NCBI GenBank assembly: GCA_036508135.1
Contig: DATCHW010000019.1
Span: forward strand, 1-13,470
Source of the DNA: DATCHW01 sp036508135
Lineage (GTDB): Bacteria; Bacteroidota; Ignavibacteria; Tepidaquicellales; Tepidaquicellaceae
Reading direction: 5' to 3'
Length of the DNA: 13,470 bases
Each line of letters opens with the position of its first letter. Within the stretch, counting starts at the first letter, position 1. Under the pieces are notes generated by a model. It made no database searches, was not told the origin of the DNA, and saw nothing but the letters and a program-made list of their open reading frames with translations. The translations under genes were made by a program, and so were the position numbers. Of the stretch, positions 6,274-13,189 are shown piece by piece.

Positions 6274-7569
6274 ATGAAAATAGTATTTATAGGAACATAC
6301 CCTCCGCAAAAATGCGGAATTGGAACTTTCACTCAAAACCTGATTAAATCCTTCGCTGTTAACTTTGGATATGATAATTCACTTCCCAATCTTAATGTAA
6401 TTGCTGTAAGCGATAACGGATATAATTACCAATATCCTCCTGAAGTATCTTTTATTGTCAATCAAAATAATCAAAGGGATTATATCAGCGCAGCGAAATT
6501 CATTAATTACAATATGGCAGACGTTTGTATTCTGGAACACGAATTCGGTATCTTCGGTGGGGAAAGCGGAGTCTATATTCTTTCGCTTGTAAGCAGAATT
6601 GAAATACCTCTGATTGTTACTTTTCATACCGTTATCCGTGAGCCTTCACATATACAAAAAGTGATAGTACAGGAGCTCAGCAGAAAAGCTTACAAGGTTA
6701 TTGTAATGAGTAAAAAAGCTGTTAAGTTTCTTCTTGAAATTTATAATATTCCCGAAGAAAAAATTGAAATTATTGAACACGGTGTACCTGCCGGAAAGGT
6801 TTTTCACAGGGATACTTCCCGTGAAAAATTTAACTTCAATAATAAGACAGCACTTTTCACATTCGGACTTTTGAGCCGGAATAAAGGAATCGAAACGGTT
6901 ATTAAAGCTTTGCCGAAAGTTGTCGAAAAACATAAAAATATTCTTTATGTAGTTTTAGGTAATACACATCCTAAAGTATTAAGCCAGGACGGGGAAGAAT
7001 ATCGCGAATATCTTTTACAGCTTGTTAAAGAATACGGACTTGAAGATTATGTTTATTTTTATGAAAATTTTGTACCTGAAGAACTATTGATGGAGTATTT
7101 ATATGCGACGGATATTTATATTACACCTTATTTGAACGAAGCACAAATAACAAGCGGAACATTATCTTATGCCGTTGGTGCAGGTACTGCCGTTATTTCA
7201 ACTCCTTACTGGCATGCCCAGGAGTTACTTGCCGATGGAAGAGGTGTTTTATTCGATTTTTATAATTATGAACAACTTGGAAATATTCTTCTCGATTTAC
7301 TTGACAATCCTCATAAAACGAAGGTACTACGCGAAGCAGCCATTGAATACGGGCATAAACTTAAGTGGCCAAAGATTGGGAAAAAATATATAAATGTCGC
7401 AATGTCAGCAATGGAAAGTTTCACTTACGTTCAAAAGGAAAAGCATACGATGCTTGACCCCTATCTTTTACCTGATTTTACATTGGCTCATATTAAGCAG
7501 CTTACGGATGATACGGGAATTGTGCAAAAAGCTAAGTACGGAATTCCGAATTTGAATGCAGCAGGATGA
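6274..7569 (+). CDS. GT-B glycosyltransferase, apparently 3'-truncated
   Basis: This 431-residue protein resembles family-4-type retaining glycosyltransferases. The N-terminal domain opens with MKIVFIGTYPPQKCGIGTFT, a glycine-rich loop typical of the fold, followed by LEHEFGIFGG (87-96) and VTFHTV. The C-terminal Rossmann domain starts near FGLLSRNKGIETVIKAL (197-213) and includes PYLNEAQITSGTLSYAVGAG (285-304) and the donor-side HAQELLADGRG. After about 390 comes LDPYLLPDFTLAHIKQLTDDTG then KYGIPNLNAAG and stop. I recall that longer homologues (over 700 residues) continue from this IPNL point into a second, helical, glycosidase-like domain. Here the last two codons and the TGA (7561-7569) lie inside a duplicated piece of the hemerythrin gene, so the C-terminal domain is missing. 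The GT domain itself looks intact and may still work. It is cytosolic; donor and acceptor unknown. Confidence 0.85.
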   Translation: MKIVFIGTYPPQKCGIGTFTQNLIKSFAVNFGYDNSLPNLNVIAVSDNGYNYQYPPEVSFIVNQNNQRDYISAAKFINYNMADVCILEHEFGIFGGESGVYILSLVSRIEIPLIVTFHTVIREPSHIQKVIVQELSRKAYKVIVMSKKAVKFLLEIYNIPEEKIEIIEHGVPAGKVFHRDTSREKFNFNNKTALFTFGLLSRNKGIETVIKALPKVVEKHKNILYVVLGNTHPKVLSQDGEEYREYLLQLVKEYGLEDYVYFYENFVPEELLMEYLYATDIYITPYLNEAQITSGTLSYAVGAGTAVISTPYWHAQELLADGRGVLFDFYNYEQLGNILLDLLDNPHKTKVLREAAIEYGHKLKWPKIGKKYINVAMSAMESFTYVQKEKHTMLDPYLLPDFTLAHIKQLTDDTGIVQKAKYGIPNLNAAG

Positions 7570-7652
7570 AAACACATTTTGCGTTAATTGGGAAGATACT
7601 TTTTGGAAAACAAATCAGACAATCTGAATAAAAAAACCATATGGAACAACAC
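7561..7652 (+). repeat. Duplicated segment, copy 2
   Basis: This is the downstream partner of 6110-6212: 42 identical bases at the start, then scattered differences (TTTGGAAAAC against TCTTGAAAAC) and continued similarity into the reductase ATG. It supplies the last two codons and stop of the glycosyltransferase. Confidence 0.9.
7562..7627 (+). pseudogene. Orphan 3' end of a hemerythrin gene
   Basis: In the frame starting CAG 7562 this reads QDENTFCVNWEDTF then WKTNQTI and TGA (7625-7627), the same tail as the hemerythrin protein from Q142 with two substitutions and a different end. No start codon or upstream domain is attached, so it is a leftover. Its stop lies only 13 bp before the reductase ATG, which shows that a hemerythrin gene once directly preceded that gene. 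Confidence 0.85.
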
Positions 7653-8312
7653 AATGTAAAAATCAGGTCAATTGAATATGTCACTTATGATGTGCTGAAA
7701 TTTCAAACAGAAAAACCCCGGCAGTTTTACTTCACACCGGGTCAGGCTGCTGAAATTTCCATAAATAAAGAGAATTGGCAAAACGAAAAAAGACCTTTCA
7801 CTTTCACTTGTCTCCCGGAAGATGATCACCTTGAGTTTACTATTAAAACCTATCCTTCTCGCAAAGGTGTTACTAATGAATTGCTGCACCTGAAGACAAA
7901 TGATGAATTGATTTTGCATGATGTTTTTGGTGCAATCGCTTACAAAGGTGAAGGCGTATTTATAGCAGGAGGCGCAGGTGTCACGCCGTTTATTTCCATC
8001 TTCAGGTATCTTCAGTCAAAGAATGAAATAGGTAATAACAAGCTCATCTTTGCCAATAAAACAAAATCTGATGTAATACTCGAACTGGAATTTAAAGAAT
8101 TATTAGGAAATAATTTCATTAATATTTTATCAGATGAAAAAGTGGAAGGGTATGCATACGGACGAGTCACAGAAGATTTTATTAAAGCAAACAGTGGCGG
8201 ATTAAACAAAATATTTTATGTATGCGGACCTCCGCCAATGATGGATACTGTAGAAAAGCAGTTAGCGGATTTGCATGTTGATGAAAACTCAATTGTTAAA
8301 GAAGCATTTTAA
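7641..8312 (+). CDS. FAD/NAD(P)-binding ferredoxin-reductase-like protein
   Basis: This 223-residue flavoprotein has the two domains of the ferredoxin-NADP reductase superfamily. The N-terminal FAD barrel carries the flavin-binding RPFTFT motif (51-56). The nucleotide-binding domain carries GGAGVTPFISI (110-120) and ends with YVCGPPPMMD (193-202), the C-terminal NAD(P)H motif. There is no 2Fe-2S domain, so it must pass electrons to a separate partner. Sequence left just upstream shows that a hemerythrin gene was formerly adjacent, so a hemerythrin di-iron centre is a natural candidate partner. The segment around its start codon is duplicated at 6192, beyond the glycosyltransferase. No clear Shine-Dalgarno precedes the ATG. 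Family assignment is secure, partner inferred. Confidence 0.9.
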   Translation: MEQHNVKIRSIEYVTYDVLKFQTEKPRQFYFTPGQAAEISINKENWQNEKRPFTFTCLPEDDHLEFTIKTYPSRKGVTNELLHLKTNDELILHDVFGAIAYKGEGVFIAGGAGVTPFISIFRYLQSKNEIGNNKLIFANKTKSDVILELEFKELLGNNFINILSDEKVEGYAYGRVTEDFIKANSGGLNKIFYVCGPPPMMDTVEKQLADLHVDENSIVKEAF

Positions 8313-8330
8313 ATGTAAAATACAGTGGCT

Positions 8331-8350
8331 GTAAGTCACGGGTGACTTGC
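8331..8350. other. Palindrome between reductase and hydrolase genes
   Basis: GTAAGTCAC and GTGACTTGC form a near-perfect inverted repeat around GG (one G-T pair). It begins 19 bp after the reductase stop. No T-run follows, so it is not a classic terminator. It may be a dispersed intergenic palindrome or an operator. Confidence 0.5.
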
Positions 8351-8387
8351 GGATTTGAGTAATTAAAATAATATAAAATATAAAACT

Positions 8388-9242
8388 ATGGAAAAACTAA
8401 AAGATAATATAAAATCTGGAATAGCCAGAGCAGAATATATAGAAGTAGAACCTAATGTTCGTCTTCATATAACCGATGCCGGCGAAGGCAGGGCAATTGT
8501 GCTGCTGCATGGCTGGCCACTGAGCGATGAAATGTATGAATATCAGTATAATGATTTATTAAATAATAATTTTCGTGTAATTGGTATAACGTTCAGAGGT
8601 TTTGGCAAATCAGATAAACCATACGGAGAGTATAATTACGATGTACATGCAGCGGATATAAAAAAAGTTTTAGATAAATTAAATATAAAAGATGCCGTCC
8701 TGGGTGGTTTTTCAATGGGTGGACCAATCGCAATCCGCTATGTGTCAATTTATCAAGGTGCCCATATATCCAAGCTCGCATTATTTGGTGCAGCAGCCCC
8801 TATTTGGACGCAACGCAAAGATTTTCCATATAATCTTCCACAAAGTGCGGTTGATGACTTAATTAAATTGAACTATCAGGATCGCCCAAAGCTTTTATCT
8901 GATTTCGCGAAGATATTTTCTTCTACTGAAACCTCATTAAATGAAGGGATCGGCAGTTGGTTGAATGGAATTTGTTTAAGTGCTTCATCTTATGCAACTG
9001 CAGAATGTTTAGTTGCATTGCGTGATACAGACCTGAGAAGTGATCTGAAGAAAATATCAATTCCGACAGTTATTATGCATGGCAAGAAAGATAAAATATG
9101 TTCTTTTGATCTGGCTGAACAGATGAAAGCCGGAATCTCAAATTCACACATCGTTGCTTTTGAGAATAGCGGCCATAGCATGTTTCTGGAAGAAACCGAA
9201 AAGTTTAACTCAGAACTTATAAAATTTGCGAAAGAAAAATAA
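8388..9242 (+). CDS. Alpha/beta hydrolase (chloroperoxidase/aryl-esterase-like)
   Basis: This 284-residue cytosolic alpha/beta hydrolase shows all the key elements: oxyanion motif LLHGWPLS (39-46), nucleophile elbow GFSMGG (107-112, Ser109), acid in HGKKDK (Asp235) and histidine in NSGHSMF (His263). The HGWP motif and the following EMYEYQ are typical of the cofactor-free haloperoxidase/aryl-esterase group, whose natural role is usually ester or lactone hydrolysis. About 20 extra residues precede the core, and there is no signal peptide. It lies 75 bp after the reductase gene, with a palindrome between, so it may be a separate unit or the middle of a long one. Substrate unknown. Confidence 0.9.
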   Translation: MEKLKDNIKSGIARAEYIEVEPNVRLHITDAGEGRAIVLLHGWPLSDEMYEYQYNDLLNNNFRVIGITFRGFGKSDKPYGEYNYDVHAADIKKVLDKLNIKDAVLGGFSMGGPIAIRYVSIYQGAHISKLALFGAAAPIWTQRKDFPYNLPQSAVDDLIKLNYQDRPKLLSDFAKIFSSTETSLNEGIGSWLNGICLSASSYATAECLVALRDTDLRSDLKKISIPTVIMHGKKDKICSFDLAEQMKAGISNSHIVAFENSGHSMFLEETEKFNSELIKFAKEK

Positions 9243-9329
9243 AAAGCTCCTTTGACATAACAGAAAAATTATTTATTAATGGAACATTTTAAATTTACTC
9301 TTAATTAATAACAAATAAGAATAAGAGAA

Positions 9330-9887
9330 ATGAAAACTATTCTTGTTTTTGTATCAACCTTAGATGGAAAAGTAACAAAATGGGGTGACCCTCATGTCAA
9401 GTCCTGGTCGTCTAAAAAGGATCAGGAGTATTTTAATAAAACATGGAAAGATAATCGTCTTATTATTATGGGAAGCAATACTTTTAATTTTGAACCGGTT
9501 AAAGCGGACCCAAATCATCTTCTTGTTATTATGACAAAAGAACCTTTTAAATACAAAAGTTATGAAATTTTGGGACAGCTTGAATTTAGAAGTGAATCTC
9601 CCGTTGACCTGGCAAAACACTTTGAAATGGAAGGACATGAAAATATGTTAATAGTAGGCGGACCACATATAGCCACTTCATTTTTGAAAAAACAATTAGT
9701 GGATGAATTATGGCTGACAATCGAACCAAAAATATTTGGAGCAGGAGGTAATTTTGTAATAGAAGAGAAACTTGATATCAATTTGCAATTAATAAGCTGT
9801 GAAAGTGTAAATAAGCAGGGAACATTGTTCACAAAATACGCAGTAATAAAGGATAAGAATATGAAACTTAAGAAACAATCAAAATGA
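9330..9887 (+). CDS. RibD C-terminal / dihydrofolate-reductase-like protein
   Basis: This 185-residue protein has the DHFR-like fold of the RibD C-terminal domain. Family marks are VSTLDGKVT (8-16), the nucleotide-binding IIMGSNTF (45-52), and LIVGGPHIATSFLKKQLVDE (107-126) followed by IFGAGG. It should bind NADPH and reduce an unknown small substrate. As a single-domain stand-alone member it is not evidence for riboflavin synthesis. It ends with a lysine-rich tail, and its TGA overlaps the ATG of the DUF3943 gene (ATGA), so the two are translationally coupled. A possible TTGACA lies at 9252-9257 in the 87-bp gap before it, but without a good -10. Confidence 0.88.
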   Translation: MKTILVFVSTLDGKVTKWGDPHVKSWSSKKDQEYFNKTWKDNRLIIMGSNTFNFEPVKADPNHLLVIMTKEPFKYKSYEILGQLEFRSESPVDLAKHFEMEGHENMLIVGGPHIATSFLKKQLVDELWLTIEPKIFGAGGNFVIEEKLDINLQLISCESVNKQGTLFTKYAVIKDKNMKLKKQSK

Positions 9888-11545
9888 AAAACAACACAAT
9901 TAGAAAATCGAAAGCACTTGCTGCTATTGTTTTAATTACTTTCTTGACCATTTCACCTCTATGCTACAGTCAATCGGTTTTAGAAGCAAGGAAAGAAAAA
10001 ACAGATAGAATAATACAGAAATATGAAACAATAAATGTAATAGCTAAGAGCAAACAAATTAATGAATCCGGGAATTACCGTCCCGATAATTTTTATGCTT
10101 CTCCAAGGGATACCATTCCAAAGGATACCACAAAGGGTACAAAGGATGAGAAGATAATGAAATCTAATTCGGATCCGGTTAATAAGGATGATCAGATTAA
10201 ATCCTATGATTCTACCAGATATAATATGTTTGGTGATTTGTTGAACGATGACCCTGTTTATAATAAAAAATATCCTTTATGGATACCTGCCGTTGAAGTT
10301 CTGGGTATGCATGTTGTAACAGGATTAACCAACAGATATGTTTTTAACGCGAGTTTTGGAACGGTTGGTTTTAATTCCTGGAAACATAATATTGTTACCG
10401 GCTGGGAATGGGATTTAGACAGATTTGGCATGAACTTCCTTGCTCATCCTTATTCAGGCGGATTAAATTTCGCATCCGCCCGGTCTAACGGTTATAAGTT
10501 CTGGGAATCTGTTCCTTTTTCAATAGGAGGCAGTTTATTGTGGGAGTATATTGGTGAAAATACACTACCATCGTATAATGATATTATTAATACATCCATC
10601 ACGGGTCCATTCTACGGAGAAGTCCTTTACAGATTAAGTTCAAATTTATTAGATGACCGGACAAGCGGGACGGAGAGATTTTTCAGAGAATTTGGTGCTG
10701 CGATCCTCAGTCCGACGAGATTTTTTAACCGGCTTATTCAGGGAAAGCTCACAAGAGTAACGGGTGAAGAAGTATATCAGAAAGAACCGCTTAATGTTGA
10801 GATATCAGCGGGTTTACGAAAGCAAAATGATGGAAGCAGCTTCTGGACAGGACCTCAAAATGCAATGTTTAATGTTCAACTTGATTATGGATATGCATTG
10901 GAAAAAAGAGAATGGAAGCCCTTTGATTACTTTACGGTTCGGGCAGGTGTTAATTTGGGAGTAGGAAGAAAAATTATTGAAAATATAACGGGATACGGAA
11001 TTTTATACGGCAAAAATTTTCAATTCACTGACATGGAAACGCTGATGGGAGTATTCCAGCATTATGACTACTTTGATAATAAAATTTTCGAACTCGGAAC
11101 CATAGGTATCGGCGCAGGAATAATGTCGAAATATCCGTTACCATTATCCAAGGAGTCCTATATTTTTACAAATTTCCATCTCGGTATAGTACCTTTAGCC
11201 GGAAACAGTACGAAGGTAGGCTCTGATTCTTCACAATTAAGGGATTATAATTATGGCGGAGGAATGGTATCAAAAATTGAATGCGGCATTAATCTCGATT
11301 GGGGAAGCATCCAGTTCATTGGTTATTATTTCTGGATTCATACTTATGTTGGAGTTGCGGGAAATAATTATATTGGAATGATCAAACCCAGAATTACTAT
11401 CAGGATTTTAAAAAATCTAAACATTGGATTTGAACAATCAGTGTTCTACTTGGATAGATATACACGTGATCTTGGTAGCTTTCATTCCGTTAGAACCGAA
11501 CAGAGAATTTATCTCATGATTAATGTAGGAAATTTCAAGCTCTAA
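9884..11545 (+). CDS. DUF3943 outer-membrane protein
   Basis: This 553-residue protein has a signal peptide (hydrophobic 11-26, likely cleavage after YSQ at 30), then a charged linker rich in Lys and Asp (about 35-110), then the DUF3943 region. That region has the pattern HPYSGGLNFASARSNGYKFW (188-207), PFSIGGSLLWEYIGE (211-225), PSYNDIINT and GEVLYRLSSNLLDD, ending near SPTRFFNRL. The rest is alternating aromatic and polar strands, ending in a hydrophobic strand, as in an outer-membrane beta-barrel. The function of DUF3943 is unknown. It starts in the stop of the preceding reductase-like gene (4-base overlap), an odd partnership between an exported barrel and a cytosolic enzyme. Confidence 0.88.
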   Translation: MKNNTIRKSKALAAIVLITFLTISPLCYSQSVLEARKEKTDRIIQKYETINVIAKSKQINESGNYRPDNFYASPRDTIPKDTTKGTKDEKIMKSNSDPVNKDDQIKSYDSTRYNMFGDLLNDDPVYNKKYPLWIPAVEVLGMHVVTGLTNRYVFNASFGTVGFNSWKHNIVTGWEWDLDRFGMNFLAHPYSGGLNFASARSNGYKFWESVPFSIGGSLLWEYIGENTLPSYNDIINTSITGPFYGEVLYRLSSNLLDDRTSGTERFFREFGAAILSPTRFFNRLIQGKLTRVTGEEVYQKEPLNVEISAGLRKQNDGSSFWTGPQNAMFNVQLDYGYALEKREWKPFDYFTVRAGVNLGVGRKIIENITGYGILYGKNFQFTDMETLMGVFQHYDYFDNKIFELGTIGIGAGIMSKYPLPLSKESYIFTNFHLGIVPLAGNSTKVGSDSSQLRDYNYGGGMVSKIECGINLDWGSIQFIGYYFWIHTYVGVAGNNYIGMIKPRITIRILKNLNIGFEQSVFYLDRYTRDLGSFHSVRTEQRIYLMINVGNFKL

Positions 11546-11558
11546 AATTTTAATATTA

Positions 11559-11589
11559 TTCATCTGATTGCTTTGAGTCATCGGATGAA
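11559..11589. terminator. Hairpin after DUF3943 gene, possible terminator
   Basis: TTCATCTGAT (11559-11568) pairs with ATCGGATGAA (11580-11589), ten pairs including one G-U, around an 11-base loop. It sits 13 bp after the stop codon, as a 3' end would, but lacks a following T-run. Confidence 0.4.
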
Positions 11590-11661
11590 TTGATTCAAGG
11601 AACAAATATTATGGTAAATATAAAAGAAAATATTTTTTTATAACCAACAAAAATAAACAAA

Positions 11662-12264
11662 ATGAAAAACAAGACAAACGAAACGAAATGGTCAATAGAC
11701 CAGGCTCATAGTGAAATTGCCTTTAAAGTAAAGCATTTAATGATTTCACATGTAAAAGGTACATTCAAAACATTTGATGCAAGCATCTATACATCTGCTA
11801 AAGACTTTTCAACTGCAGAAATTGATTTATGGATAGACGCTTCCTCAATAACTACAGGTGATGAAAAACGTGATGAGCATTTAAAAAGTGCTGATTTTTT
11901 TGATGTTCAAAACAATAAACAAATAACATTCACCTCAAATACTATTGGGGAACCAGATAAGGATGATAATCATGAATTATGGGGAGAATTAACAATGAGG
12001 GGTGTTTCCAAAAACATAAAATTAAATGTACAATTCGGGGGGACGATAAAGGACCCTTGGGGAAATGAAAGAGCAGGATTTACAGTTACAGGAAAAATCA
12101 ACAGAAGTGATTGGGGACTTATTTGGAACACTTTACTGGAGACAGGAGGCTTAATGGTGAGTGAGGAAGTAATAATTTCATGTGAAGTTGAACTCATCAA
12201 TGCAGGTCAAAAAGAGTTAACAATAGAAGTGGAACCTGCAAACGAGAAAAAAGGTGTCGTGTAA
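11662..12264 (+). CDS. YceI-family lipocalin-like protein
   Basis: This 200-residue protein is a full YceI domain: WSIDQAHSEIAFKVKHLMIS (10-29), VKGTFKTFDASI, a central KRDEHLKSADFFDV motif, LTMRGVSKNI and INRSDWGL. YceI proteins form a beta-barrel that binds polyisoprenoid-like lipids; many are periplasmic, but this one lacks a signal peptide and appears cytosolic, as a subset of the family is. The C-terminal extension after about 180 is acidic. It lies 116 bp after the DUF3943 gene. The protein family is certain, the ligand is not. The cis-prenyltransferase at the window edge makes an isoprenoid link tempting but unproved. Confidence 0.93.
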   Translation: MKNKTNETKWSIDQAHSEIAFKVKHLMISHVKGTFKTFDASIYTSAKDFSTAEIDLWIDASSITTGDEKRDEHLKSADFFDVQNNKQITFTSNTIGEPDKDDNHELWGELTMRGVSKNIKLNVQFGGTIKDPWGNERAGFTVTGKINRSDWGLIWNTLLETGGLMVSEEVIISCEVELINAGQKELTIEVEPANEKKGVV

Positions 12265-12392
12265 TTATAATAGTACCGATAGTATATAGCTATTTATGGA
12301 GTGTAAGAAAAAAAGTTATACTTCCGGGTATTAAACATCATATATGGTTACAAATTTTTAAAATTAACGTTATATCAAAATTTATTAATAAT

Positions 12393-12752
12393 ATGGAAAA
12401 AAAAGACGCGAAAACAAACCTGCCTGCTAAACAGGAGGACAAAAAAGAGAAAACAAATCTTCCGGGATACCCATCATATCCTGACAGCGAAGACATTTAC
12501 AGTAAAGATAAAGAAGAGGAGAATATAGATCCGGAGGATATTTCCAAAAAAAAGGAATCAAGTGAGAATAGTAAAGCCGGAAAAAGAAACGAAAAAGATT
12601 TTGTTGAAGATAAATCCGGAAGCGACTTAGATGTTCCTGGATCAGAATTGGATGATGCGCAGGAAAAAGTTGGAAATGAGGATGAAGAGAATAATTATTA
12701 CAGTATTGGCGGAGATGACCACGACGATCTGGATGAAGATAAAGGAGACTGA
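12393..12752 (+). CDS. Small acidic, disordered protein (DLDVPGSELDD family)
   Basis: This 119-residue protein is almost entirely Lys, Glu, Asp, Ser, Asn and Gly, predicted to be unstructured, with a strongly acidic second half ending in DDHDDLDEDKGD. Conserved-looking pieces are LPGYPSYPDSEDIY (23-36), DLDVPGSELDDAQE (78-91) and NEDEENNYYSIGGDDH (94-109). I recall proteins with these blocks in many Bacteroidota, all of unknown function. There is no signal peptide or membrane segment. The clustered acidic residues could bind metal, but nothing in the sequence proves it. It lies between the YceI and ferritin-like genes. Confidence 0.8.
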   Translation: MEKKDAKTNLPAKQEDKKEKTNLPGYPSYPDSEDIYSKDKEEENIDPEDISKKKESSENSKAGKRNEKDFVEDKSGSDLDVPGSELDDAQEKVGNEDEENNYYSIGGDDHDDLDEDKGD

Positions 12753-12782
12753 AAGCCCTTCAAGTTGAATATTTAAAATATT

Positions 12783-12828
12783 CGGGCAACAGCAAATCTG
12801 AAGACCGGGCAACGGCGGAACCGAAGAA
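12783..12828 (+). repeat. Imperfect 23-bp tandem repeat
   Basis: Two adjacent 23-base units both begin CGGGCAAC and share 17 of 23 positions. They follow a palindrome, GAATATT-TAA-AATATTC (12767-12783), in the leader of the ferritin-like gene. The stretch is GC-rich for this window. Confidence 0.45.
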
Positions 12829-12842
12829 AAATAAATCATTAA

Positions 12843-12848
12843 AAGGAG
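12843..12848 (+). promoter_or_regulatory. Strong Shine-Dalgarno before ferritin-like gene
   Basis: AAGGAG stands 7 bases before ATG 12856, one of only two such motifs in the window. It suggests high translation of the ferritin-like protein. Confidence 0.7.
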
Positions 12849-12855
12849 AAATAGA

Positions 12856-13179
12856 ATGCCGGAATTTGGATCGCCCTTTTCAGGGTTAGCAAAAGACAGG
12901 AAGCTCACCGATGAAGAACTCATCAGAGCAATACGTTTTATGGTATCTGCAGAGTACGAAGCAACTCAGTTGTATATGCAACTTGCGGAGTCAACCGACA
13001 ACAAACTTGCCATAGACGTACTTAAGGACATAGCGGATGAGGAGCGTGTTCACGCAGGTGAATTTTTAAGATTGCTCTACAAACTCGCTCCCGACGAAGA
13101 AAAGTTTTATGATAAGGGTATAAAAGAAGTGGAAAAAATAATCAAAACAAATAATAAACTTATAAACCAAAATTCATAA
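12856..13179 (+). CDS. Ferritin-like protein, encapsulated-ferritin type
   Basis: This 107-residue helical protein carries half a ferritin di-iron site. The first helix has AEYEATQLYMQLAE (32-45, likely ligand Glu33 or Glu35). The second has DEERVHAGEFLRLL (61-74, Glu62/Glu63 and His66, an ExxH motif). Short proteins like this pair two subunits to complete the iron site and are typical of encapsulated ferritins, which oxidise iron inside encapsulin shells. The N-terminus (MPEFGSPFSGLAKDRKLTDE) fits that group as I recall it. No encapsulin gene is seen beside it; the next gene is a prenyltransferase. The C-terminal tail (KTNNKLINQNS) is not a clear cargo-loading peptide. It may work without a shell or the shell gene may be elsewhere. 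Confidence 0.82.
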   Translation: MPEFGSPFSGLAKDRKLTDEELIRAIRFMVSAEYEATQLYMQLAESTDNKLAIDVLKDIADEERVHAGEFLRLLYKLAPDEEKFYDKGIKEVEKIIKTNNKLINQNS

Positions 13180-13189
13180 GACTATAGTG

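Noticed and set aside
6379..6933. Minus-strand open frames inside the glycosyltransferase
   Set aside because: They are shadows of a clear plus-strand gene and resemble no protein family.
9252..9279. TTGACA with TATTAA as a sigma-70 promoter
   Set aside because: The -10 is poor, the spacing is 16, and Bacteroidota-type cells use a different consensus.
12783..12850. Continuation of the acidic gene by frameshift into the ferritin-like gene
   Set aside because: The acidic protein ends naturally at its conserved tail, and the ferritin-like gene has its own strong ribosome site.
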